Assembly: GCA_019925105.1 (NCBI GenBank)
Contig: JAHGAU010000006.1
Span: 930,001 to 994,000, forward strand
Reading direction: 5' to 3'
Source: Niebla homalea
Taxonomy: Eukaryota > Ascomycota > Lecanoromycetes > Lecanorales > Ramalinaceae
DNA length: 64,000 bases
The notes under the pieces were generated by a model. That model was not told where the DNA came from, made no database searches, and saw only the letters and a program-made list of their open reading frames with translations. Shown here one piece after another: positions 12,183-23,645 of this stretch. Position numbers and translations under genes: made by a program. The first letter of the stretch is position 1. Every line of letters starts with the position of its first letter.

Positions 12183-15100
12183 ATAATATTAAGCGTAAAG
12201 ATTAAAAGGTTATAAATTAAGCTTTAAATAAAATATATAATAAAAATAAATTATATTAATTTATATAACTTACGGAATTTTTATACTTTATTTTTATCGT
12301 TTAATACGATATTTTAAACGGATATAAAGGCCGTATTATAATTAATATTTAATTATTTAATAAAATTACGATTTCCGATTTATACTTATTGTTATTATAA
12401 TAAGAAATAATTTCTTTAATTATAGGTTATGAATATATTATTGTAATTAATACCCGTGGTTATTTTTATTAATTTTTTATACGTAAATCCGATTAATATA
12501 AACTCTATATTATTTCTTATAAAAATTAAGAGGAATCTTCGGTTATATTAATAAGTTTTAAAGGTAATTTTTATATATATAAAAATAAATAGATAATATA
12601 TTACGTTTAATATAAGATTTTACGTAAATATTTATAAATAATATAATTATTTTTAATTATTTATTAAGGGAATATATTATTTATTTACGTTAAATCTTTT
12701 AGACTCTTAAAGATAAACGCGTAAACCTTTTATTAATAAAATTATTTATCGGTTACTTTACGATTAAGCTCTTTAATTAATAAGTTAATTTTTTAAGGAT
12801 ATTTACGTTTAATAATAAAATTAAGATTATATAAAACCTTAAATTTCCCGATTTATTAAGAGACTTTAAAGTCTTCCTTAATTTTATAAATTAATTATAT
12901 ATCGGAATAAAGAATTATACTTAATACGTTATTTTACTTTAAGTACGTAAAATTTCCTTTATTATAGATTTAAAAAAATTAATTTAAAATATACCGATTT
13001 ACGCTATAAGTAAAGCATATCTTGGATTAAGTTTATATTTATTTAAAAAGAAAACCGTACTTTTAAGGATTTAAAAAACGCTTTTTTAAAACCGTTATTT
13101 CTTATATATTATAATCTTAATCGACCCCTATTTACCGATATCGATATATTGAAAAAACTAAGTATTACGGCTATAATATATTATATTAAGGATAACCCGT
13201 TATTTTATAATATTACGGAGATTAACGATTTATTAAAAATTATATATAATAAAGTATAATTAATAATATTCCTTAATAAAAACTTAAATATAACTAAAAA
13301 AAATTATTAACCTATAGAATTAAAAATTACTGGTATAGTCTGGGTTATACGTAAAATTAAATATTTAATTAAAACGAATTATTATAAATTTAACTATATA
13401 ATCTTTCTAAATAAATAAAGTTAAAAACCTTTATAATTAATAAGCTTAATTTCCGCTTAATTTATATATTATAATATTTATTAATATTTAATATTTTATT
13501 ACGCTATAAGTCGGGTTTAATAAATACCGTTCTTAACGTACTCTTATAATTAATTAATAATACGTAAACTTTATTTATAGAAATCGGAATTCTTAATAAT
13601 ATAAATAATAATAAATTAATTGTTTTTTATTAAAATAAATTTAAAAAATAAATTAAAGAAAAGTATGTAAAAAATAAAATATAAATAAAATTATAGAAAA
13701 TCTTTATAACCAAAAAAAAAGTTAAATTTATAAGATATAAAAATTAATTTACGTTCTATATTAAAAAACGGCTTTATTTATAACTTAAAATCCGTTAATT
13801 ATTTATTACGATTATATATATTTAATAAACTTAAAAGAATAATCTTTTAATAAATATATAATAGTTTATTATATAGTAACTTTAACCGATTTTACGATAA
13901 ATTAACGAACTTAATATATTTATTTAAGTTAAGTAAATAATTACAGAAATATATCGCGTATTATTTTAAGTATAATTTAAATTAAATTAAAAGGTATATA
14001 CCTTATAAATCGCTTTAATTAATTTTAAGCCCGTTAATTATTTTTTATATTATTTATATAAATTTTATTATTACTTTATTAGATTAATATAATTACGATA
14101 TACTCCTTATTATTACCGATAAGTTCTTTAAATAAGTATTTTTACTCCCTAATAATATTAAATTTAAGATTAATAATTAAGTAAAATTATTATTAATAAA
14201 ATTAATAAAATAAAATTAAAATATTCCCTTTAATATTATATTAAATAAAGATTATAAATTTATTTTTATATTTTAAAAATCTATATTTAAAGAAATAGAT
14301 ATTTGTATTCTTACGTTTAATATATATTACCTTTAAATTAACGGTTAATTAAAACGGATTAATTAAATAATTAAAATTATATTATATTATTTTATAATTA
14401 TATATCCGGATTATAATTAAATAAATATTATTTTATATATTTAAAATATCTTAAATAGTTTAAAGTCAGCGTTAATTAAATTTACTTTAAATAAAATCTA
14501 TTATAATATAATTATCCGTAATTTTTAAATCTTTTAATAATTTCTTTAATTCCTAAATACGATATACTTCAATTATAAAACCGTAAAGAAATATAAAATA
14601 TATTAAAATTTACGTAAATAATAATTAAATTCTGATATAATTAAAGCTATAAGTTAATTTAATTTAATATTAATAATTTAATTTATTTAAAATTATATTA
14701 TAGATATAATATCCCCGGTATTGAAAATTATAAGTTATATTAATAATACGTTAAACCTTTCTTTATTATTAAGAAAATTAATTATTTTATATATAAGCTT
14801 AAATTACCCGTTAATATAAAGATAATACCGGTTATTTTAATTAATATACTTAAGTTAATTAATAACTTAATAAAAAACCCTTTTAATAGATAATTTAACC
14901 GTAATATATTACCTATATTTAAAGTAGATTCCAAAAATAAGAAGGAATATACTATTAAAAAAAATTATTTATAGGGAAAAAGATAATAAATACTTAATTA
15001 AATAAGTTACTTAAAATATAGAATATAATAATAAGCTTCCGTTATTAAAGTTATACTTAAACTTACTACGTAAATTTTATATTACGTATCCTAAATTTAA

Positions 15101-15370
15101 TAACGTTATCGTTATCCGCCGTAATAAACCTTATATTACTTTATTGCGATTATTAATACCTACTAAAATAATATCCTTATTATTTACCGGCACTCTTTAT
15201 ATATTCCGTCTTAAGCGTGGTTACGGCCGCCCCGTAAAATCGGGTAAGATTTTAATATAAAAGTATAAATATATAAAGTATAATATATTCTTAAATATTA
15301 ATATTAATATATTAATTTATTAAGATAATTATTACTATAAATAGTAACCTTTTTTTCTTTTAATAGTATT
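12183..15370 (+). pseudogene. Gypsy pol: presumed RT/RNase H, then integrase, decayed
   Basis: Continuation of the gypsy element after the nested LINE. The integrase core is decodable at 14236-14375 (see the element entry): LNKDYKF for the VSDRDxxF block, then YYL*ING*LKR for YHPQTDGQTER. Reverse transcriptase and RNase H should occupy about 12.2-13.7 kb by element order. Some 15.0-15.3 kb sequence is less mutated (cgtggttacggccgccccgt near 15216) and lies where a C-terminal pol extension would be. The pyrimidine run at 15349-15360 is of the wrong polarity for a plus-strand polypurine tract. Confidence 0.75.
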
Positions 15371-15516
15371 TATTATATATAACATATATATATAAGAGTA
15401 TTAATAGGTATAGGACACCCTTTATACGTAGAGGACAGACATCCTTATAATACTCCCATCCTTTAGGTAGAATCATGATTCATATATTATCACACTTTTT
15501 GGTCCATACACCAACA
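15371..15516 (+). repeat. Right LTR of the gypsy element (146 bp)
   Basis: Gap-free match to 6907-7052. Here the inner part (tattatatataacatatata) is mutated, whereas the outer end (ggtccatacaccaaca) is preserved. The TSD TAGAT follows at 15517-15521. Confidence 0.9.
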
Positions 15517-17153
15517 TAGATATTAATATTAAAATCTTTAACTTTTAAATAAATAAGAAGTTTAATTAAAAAAACTATATAAAAAAGTTTAAAAGAAAAT
15601 AACTTTATAAGAAAAAAGCCTTACTTATTTTATTATATTAATATAAAGAGTTACGTTATAAAAAACCCGGATTATTTATTAAACCGTAATAAAATTAATT
15701 ATAATATATATTATAATTATTTAATATATATTTAAAAATATTCCGGGATATAAGAAAGAGCCTATTTAAATATTATAAAAAGTTTAAAACCGGTATTTAA
15801 GAGTAATTAAGGGTATTTATAAAATAACCTTTATCCCGGTATTAAAGTTTAAGGTTTTTATATTATTAATTAAAATTTTATAAAATTAAATAATCGCTTA
15901 AATAAAATTAAAAAAATATATATATTTAATTATAATAATAGGAAACGGGCGGATCCGTTAAAATCTTAATAAGTTTTAAATTAAAAGGAATAAATTAAAG
16001 ATATTTATCCTTTTTTTTATTAAGATAAAGTAAAAATAAATTAAGAAAAAAAAATTAACTTTACCGGTATTCCGGAGATTAATTTAAACGTATATAAATT
16101 CCCGTTAAGTGTAAAAAAAAATTAAAATTAAAAAGATTTAAAAATAAAAACTATAATAATTACTTTATAAATTATAATAAAGTAAATTAAAAATTAATAA
16201 AAATATAAAGACTTTATATTTTAACGTTATTATTATTTAATTCTTAATAATAAAAAGATTATTAATAAGTATTTCCGCCGTTATAATATTATAAAAAAGG
16301 TAATAACGTATTAACGATTTAACTTTAAACGGATAAAAACGGTTTAATTTCATTTTTATTTATTAAATATATTAAAAGTTAAATAAACATTAAATATAAA
16401 TATAAATAAAAAAATAAAACGTTATATATATTTTTATCTTTTATTTTTTATTTATAGAAATTAAGTTAAAACTTATTATAAAAGTTAATATTTATAATTA
16501 TTATTAAATATTATTTATAAAACGAGGTATCCGGGTAACCGTTAAGTTTATAATATTTACCGGATAACTATTATAATTCAACTTTATTATAAAGATAAAT
16601 AAGGTTATTAAAGATTTTACGGAGAAAACCCGTTATTAATTAAAGAAAAAAAGAAAATAGAAACCGGCTATATTAATTATATAAACCGGAAAACATTTTC
16701 TATAACCGTAAAGATATAATAATAAATACTTATTAAAAATTTTTAAAGGAATTAACGGTAATAATAATATAAGAAAAATATATATTAAATACGTAAGTAT
16801 TAATAAAAATATTTAAAAATATTATATAAGGTTAAAATAATATAAATATATAAAAAAGCGGAAGAATAACGAATTTAAAAGTAACCCTTATAAGGATATA
16901 ATTATAATATTATAGATTTTCTTAAGGGAATTAAAATATAAAAAGTATATAAATAAATTATTACTTTTTAAACGGCCGTTAATATCCTTTACCTTAAAGG
17001 ATAAAGGGTAAAGGTTTAATAAACGCCGGTTTTTACCTTAACGTTATAAGTATTAAATTTTTACGGTTATTAATAAAACTAAAAGGCCGCGTATTAAGGA
17101 ATACCGGAATTAACTTAGCTAGATCCGTAGTATAAATCAATCAATCAATCAAT
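15517..17153 (+). mobile_element. LINE A1, right part, to its (AATC)n tail
   Basis: It resumes LINE A1 after the gypsy insertion; ttaatattaaaatctttaa at 15523 matches 38452 in LINE A6. It ends with the family 3' terminus (ggaattaacttagctagatc, then tataaatcaatcaatcaatc). It carries the C-terminal RT part and 3' region. Many stops make it non-coding. Strong RIP and an intact AATC tail are seen together. Confidence 0.88.
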
Positions 17154-18681
17154 ATTAATTAAGCGATTAATTATAATATTATTATTCCCCTTATTATTGT
17201 TTTATTTTTTTATTAAAAAGAATATATACTTTTTTACTTTATATTAAATAAAGGATAAAGAAGATTAGGATAAATTTATATAAATTACTGGGTTATCCCG
17301 TATTTATTAATAATTATAAATATTATTAAGGATTACTTAATAATAAACCTTATTAACGTTTCTTTAAAAAGTAATAAAATATTATTAAGAATCCTTTAAT
17401 GCCTTAAATTTAAAAAGGAATTAATGAATATATATAAAGTAAAAAAGGTATTTAAATAATTTGAAGTATCCTCCTTAATAATAATAATAAAGTTAAATAT
17501 AAAAAAAGACTTTATAATATTATTAATAATTTTAATTTTTACCTTAAAATTATCGGAAACTTTATAATAAAGAATTATAATATAACCTAGAATTAAAACT
17601 TTATTTTATAAATCGAAAAGATTAAACGAGTAAAAAAATAGACTAAATAATATATAAAGATAGATCCGTAACGTATAAAAAAAAGATTAAAAGAAATACT
17701 TCTTTTAATTAATAAATAAACGCGATAAATATAAGATTTAAAGAAAATATAACGTATTAAGTAAAATAACCGGAAATTAAGGCTTTAGTTATAAATAAAA
17801 CAATAAATAATATTATAGAAAAAGATATAAAGAACTTTTAAAAATTATTAAATTAAAAATTCTTAAAATTAAATCTCGATAATTTTATAAAATCAATAAC
17901 GAATTATATTAAAATACTATTTTAAGAAATTAACTTTATCCTTAATTATTATAAACGTATACCTTATATTATATATTACTTAAGCGGAAAAAATATTAAA
18001 CTTAAAAAATAAAAGAATATAATAAATAAAATAATAAAATATATATTAAAAGACGTAATTAATTATTTTAATAATAATTTAATAAGTATAAAGCTTTATA
18101 AACGTTTAATAAAAAACGTATATAAATAGCTTAATCTTTATAAAGTATACTTTAAAATAGAATAAGTTACGGGGAAAAAATAAGAACTTAAAAAGCAAAA
18201 AAAGGATAAAGAAGTAAATCTTAAAGCTTAAATATTCATAAATTAATTAAATTATATAAACGGAAACCTTTCAGAAGTTATGTTAAAAGTAAGTTTAATA
18301 TACGTTAATTATAATAAAATTATTTAAATATTATAAGTAAAAGGAACGCGATAAATTGAATACCCTTAGAATCACATAGATAAAAAGCTTTAAGACGTTT
18401 TAATAATATAAATAACGCTTATATAATTACCGTAAATAATATTATTTTAATAATTTAAATATTAAAACTGATTTTAAAATTTATCTCAATAGAATATTAA
18501 TAATTAAGCGGAAAATATAAATTAAGGGCCGTAAAATTATTAATAAAATTCATATATTAATTGAAATATTAAAGGAAATAATTAATTTACTTTAAAATTA
18601 TTTAATCCGATTAAGTTTAAAAAGCTTTATATTAATAACTTTTAGTCATTTAATATAAAATTATATCTTATTTATTATAAG
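17154..18681. other. RIP-mutated AT-rich DNA, origin not recognised
   Basis: About 1.5 kb between LINE A1 and the L2 solo LTR. It has the same base signature as the decayed elements but no readable motif, boundary or repeat partner that I could find. Probably another dead transposon. Confidence 0.5.
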
Positions 18682-18686
18682 TATTA

Positions 18687-18849
18687 TGTTAGGATCTCAG
18701 CTGGAGCTGAGTCTCAGCCCTACCGGAGCGGCTCTACCTTGTTCCGCTTGCTTGGCGCGCACCTTTATATTTGCAATACCCACATAGTTAGTTACTCAGC
18801 AATCAGATATATCAGATACATTTTTACCCTTTATACTGAGCACGCCACA
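18687..18849 (+). mobile_element. Solo LTR, family L2 copy 1 (163 bp), TSD TATTA
   Basis: It starts TGTTAGGATCTCAGCTGG and ends GAGCACGCCACA, flanked by TATTA at 18682-18686 and 18850-18854. It is nearly unmutated. A second L2 copy of exactly the same length is at 42265-42427; they share gcttggcgcgcacc followed by a GCAA-CATAGTT stretch at the same relative place. Near its start is an almost perfect palindrome (ctcagctggagctgag). An open frame running from here into the LINE beyond is accidental. Confidence 0.88.
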
Positions 18850-18861
18850 TATTATAATATA

Positions 18862-19555
18862 GGACTCGTCGCAAAAGCTGGTACTTATGATTACCGCCAG
18901 ATGTTATTTATGAAGCGAGGCATCCGGGTAGCCGCTAAATTTATAATGTTTACCGGACTATTATTATAGTTTAATTTCGCTATAAAGATAAGCGAAGTTA
19001 TTAAAGACTTTATAGAGAAAGCTTATTACCGGTTAAAGAAGAAAAAGAAAAGCGGAAACCGGTTACATTAATTATATAAACCGGAAAGCATCTTTTATAG
19101 CCGTAAGGATATAATAATAAACGCTTATTAAAAGTCTTTAAAAAAGTTAACGGCGATAATAATATAAAAAAGGTATATATTAAATATATAAGCATTAATA
19201 AGGATATTTAGAAATATTATATAAGATTAAGGTAATATAGATATATAAAGGTACGGAAGAGCAACGAGCTTAAGGATAGCCTTTATAAAAATACGGTTAT
19301 AATATTACGGATTTTCTTAAGGGAGTTAAAATAGAAAAAGTATATAAATAAATTATTACTTTTTAAACGGTTATTAATATCCTTTACCTTAAGGGATAAA
19401 GGGTAAAGGCCTGGTAAACGCCGGTTTTTACTTTAACGTTATAAGTATCAGGTTTTTACGGTTATTAGTAAGGCTAAAAGGCCGCGTATTAAGGAACGCC
19501 GGAATTAGCTTAACTAGACCCGTAGTATAAATCAATCAATCAATCAATCAATCAA
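18862..19555 (+). mobile_element. LINE A3 (5'-truncated, 694 bp)
   Basis: Plus-strand family A LINE end, aligned with 16485-17153 and 39410-40084. A 12-bp TSD, tattataatata, flanks it (18850-18861 and 19556-19567). The first 110 bp or so (ggactcgtcgcaaaagctgg onward) are almost unmutated and mutation increases inward. The tail has six AATC units. Confidence 0.9.
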
Positions 19556-19567
19556 TATTATAATATA

Positions 19568-21596
19568 TTTGTAACAGAGAAATATATAAATTATAAACAA
19601 AAATATAACGGAAATAACGTAAATTTTAATAAAAGGAAATATATATAAGAAAAGGATTAAGACCGTAAAAACGGACGTTACGATACGGATTACCGATTAT
19701 TATTATTATTTATAATTATATTATTTAATAATCAATTAAATATATTAATAAATATAATAATTATTACCCTAAATATATAGGAAGAAAGAAAGGTCCTTAA
19801 TAAAATCAATAATAAAAAAGTTATTAACGGCTTTAATTATGAAAGTATTATTATAAAGGAAAGATACCTTTTTAATAAAAACGTTAATTACGAAATAAAT
19901 ATAATAATAAATATAACCATAAAGTAATAACGAATTAAAAACGATAACTTAAAAAAGAATTAAACTTATATAAATTAATAAGTAAATAAAAAGGAAGCCA
20001 AAAGGAAAAATAAAAGCCGGAAGGAAAAAAGAACTTTAATAAATTATCGGATTATTAAAGGAGGACACTTTAAACGTTGAGCGGATTTTATTAATTAATG
20101 ATATTATATCCTTTTTAATATACTTAATATAATTTTTATTATATTTTAAAAAAAAAGATAAATCGACTTATAAAGAACGTATTAAACCTTAATTATATAC
20201 GCCGTAAGAAAATTATAATTATTAAGGAAATATTTAAAAATAACGGAAAAGTGATATAAAAACGATTTAAAATAAACGACTTAAGATTAATAATATCGTA
20301 ATTATAAACTTAAAATAAAACCTTAAAATTATACTTAATAAAAATAAATAAATATACTTTATAAAAGTAATAACTATTTATTAACCGGAATAAATAAATA
20401 AGTTATTAAATATAAAAGTTAATTAAGGATTAAATATTATTATAATTAACCTAAATATAATAAGGGAATTATAGATGAAAATAAGGCCCTTAAAATTACT
20501 TAAAGTTAATTACTTAAATATATTAATAATAAACGGAGACTATATATTACTTTATATATAAATTATATTTAATATTTAAGTCGTAAGAATAATTAAATTA
20601 ATATAGGTATTTATAATATTAAAGGATAACTTAAATTATAATATTTTATTAAGACTTTTATAGTTCAAGTTAATTATAATTAACTTTAAGATTTAAATAA
20701 AAATATCAAAAATTAAAAATTAAAAATATTATTTATAAAAAAAATATTTAATTACTTAAACCTTAAGTACGTCGCTTAAGTAAAATACGTTAAAAGTTAA
20801 TATATAAAAAGCTATATTATAATAACGTAACGATATTAAAGGAAAAGATTAAATTAAACTTATTTAAATATAAAAATAATAAAGAAAACTTAAAGATTAA
20901 ATTAAAAAATAAAAAAGATAATGAAAATTAATAAACTATAAGAAGAAAAAAATTTTAAAAATAAAATCGGCTTTAAAAGTATATATTCTAATAATTTATT
21001 AATAAAAAAAAAAGGAGTGTATATTTATATACTCGGGAAGAAGTAAGAGTATATAAAAGATAATTAAAATAAATAAAAGAAAACTAGGAGTAAATTAAAG
21101 TGGTAAAACGGAATAAAAAAATAAATTAAATAAAAAATAAACAAAAACAATTAAATAAAAATTTAAAAGAATTAGAAAGGATAAAACGGTAACGGGAATA
21201 CTTAAGAAATAATAAAGAAATTCAGGAGTATTAAAAAGACGATAAAGGAGCTAAGGAAAATATGGTAAATAATTTAATTAATAATTTAAAACCAGAAATA
21301 AGCCTTATTTTATATTAATAATAACTTATTAAATAAAAATAAAAAATAATTAAATTTATAAACATAATACTAAATAAAATAAATAAAGAAATAATATAAT
21401 ACTTAAAGTTATTATTAATTATATAAGATAACGTTAAATAATATAAAGAAAATATAATATATAAAAAAGAAGCGATATTAATTAAATTAATAATACTCAT
21501 ATTAATAAAAACGGACGATTATATATATTAAAAAAATAATTAATAACTTAAAGAAGTTAATAATAAAAAGAAGAAAACTATATATTAAGATAATAT
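19568..21596. other. RIP-mutated AT-rich DNA; possible decayed gag-like frame near 21000-21500
   Basis: About 2 kb of decayed sequence between two LINEs. At about 21000-21300 the plus strand is rich in aaa, taa and gaa codons, as expected from a Lys/Glu/Gln-rich coiled-coil protein after CAA-to-TAA change; this could be a gag or ORF1 relic. No motif or boundary supports a firm family. The short minus frame at 21315-21500 is an antisense shadow. Confidence 0.35.
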
Positions 21597-23645
21597 AAAA
21601 AAGAATATTGATTGATTAATTGATTGATTTATATTACGGATTTAATTAAGCTAATTCCGGCGTTCCTTAATACGTAACCTTTTAATCTTATTAATAACCG
21701 TAAAAACTTAATACTTATAACATTAAAGTAAAAACCGGTATTTATCAGGCTTTTACCCTTTATCCCTTAAGGTAAAGGATATTAACGGCTATTTAAAGAA
21801 TAATAATTTATTTAAATACTTTTTATATTTTAATTCCTTTAAGAAAATCTATAATATTACGATTATATCTTTATAGGGGCTATTTTTAAGCTTATTATTT
21901 TTCCGTTTTTATATATATTTATATTACTTTAACTTTACGTAATATTTTTATATATCCTTATTAATACTTATATATTTAATATATATCCTTTTTATATTAT
22001 TATTATTATTAACTTTTTTAAAAACTTTTAATAAGTATTTATTATTATATCTTTACGGCTATAAAAAATACTTTCCGGTTTATATAATTAATATAACCGG
22101 TTTCCGCTTTTTTTTTCTTTTTTAATTAATAATAGGTTTTTTCCGTAAAGTTTTTAATAACCTTATTTATCTTTATAATAAAGTTAAACTATAATAATAA
22201 TCCGGTAAATATTATAAACTTAACGGTTATCCGGATACCTTATTTTATAAATAATATTTAACGGTAATTATAAATATTAATTTTTATAATAAATTTTAAC
22301 TTAATTTTTATAAATAAAAAATAAAAAATAAAAATATATATAACGTTTTACTTTCTTTATTTATATTTATATCCGGCATTTATCCGACCTTTAATATATA
22401 TAGTAAATAAGAAGTAAATTAAATTATTTTTATCCGTCCGGAGTTAAATTATTAATATATTATTATCCTTTTTTATAATATTATAATAACGGAAATATTT
22501 ATTAATAATCTTTTTTTATTATTAAGAATTAAATAATAATAACCTTAAGGTATAAAGTCTTTATATTTCCGTTAACGTTTAATTTACTTTATTATAACTT
22601 ATAAAACGATTATTATAACCTTTACTTTTTAAATCCCCTTAATCTTAATCTTTTTATACTTAATAAGAATTTATATATATTTAAACTGGTTTTTAAGATA
22701 TTAATAAAGTTAAATTTTTATTTAATTTATTCTTATTTTATCTTAATAGGAAAAAAGATAAATATTTTTAATTTATTCTTTTTAATTTAAGGCTTATTAA
22801 GATTTTAACGGATCCGCCCGTTTTTTATTATTATAATTAAGTATATATATTTCTTTAATTTTATTTAAGCGATTATTTAATTTAATAAAATTTTAATTAA
22901 TAATATAAAAACCTTAAACTTTAATACCGGGATAAGGATTATTTTATAAATATTATTAACCACTTTTAAATACCGGTTTTAGACTTTCTATAATATTTAA
23001 ATAAGTTAATTTTTATATTTTAAAATATTTTTAAATATATATTAAATAATTATAAGATATATTATAATTAACTTTATTACGGCTTAATAAATAATTTAAG
23101 CCTTTTATAACGTAACTTTTTATATTAATATAACGAGATAAATAAGGTTTTTTTCTTATAAAGTTATTTTTTTTAAACTTTTTTTATATAATCCTTTTAA
23201 TCGAACTTCTTATTTACTTAAAGGTTAAGGACTTTAATATTAATATTTAGCTTTACCGTAATTTTATTTAAGTTTATTATATTTATTATATTATATAACT
23301 TTAAGCTTTTAATTATATAAATAAATTTATACTTATATAATATAAATTAAGCCCCGTAAATTCTTACTTATTAAAAATAAACTTTATAAGTTTATTTTAA
23401 TTCTAAATAATTTATACGTATAAAAGTATTATAAGCTAAAAAGTAAATATTATTAATAAAACCTTTAACTTAAACCTTTTATTTTAACTTAATAAGTTCT
23501 TTAATTAATAAACCGTTAAAAAAGAAAAATAATATAAAAGAAATAAGCAATTTTTAAGGAATTCCCGTTATAACGGGCTTTATTAAGCTTATTTTTTATT
23601 TTAAGTTAATTATAGTAACTCGGTTGCTTAAGAAACTCTTTATTT

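Larger units (their letters stand above)
6907..15516 (+). mobile_element. Full-length Ty3/gypsy LTR retrotransposon (8.6 kb, with two nested insertions), RIP-decayed
   Basis: The element has two 146-bp LTRs (6907-7052 and 15371-15516) and a 5-bp TSD TAGAT, and it lies inside LINE A1. Superfamily and orientation come from the integrase at about 14236-14375, plus strand. The catalytic D-R-D region reads L-N-K-D-Y-K-F, and the conserved AYHPQTDGQTERTNQ block reads IYYL*ING*LKRIN*; each difference is explained by C-to-T or G-to-A. The reverse transcriptase should lie upstream (about 12.2-13.2 kb), but I could not decode it with confidence. Gag and protease would fall in 7053-10656. A solo LTR (8785-8996) and a truncated LINE (10667-12172) are nested inside. 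Without them the element is about 6.9 kb, normal for Ty3/gypsy. No frame is intact, so it is dead. Confidence 0.88.

Noticed and set aside
18739..18969. Open frame of 76 codons
   Set aside because: It begins in a solo LTR and runs across the TSD into a truncated LINE, so it is accidental.
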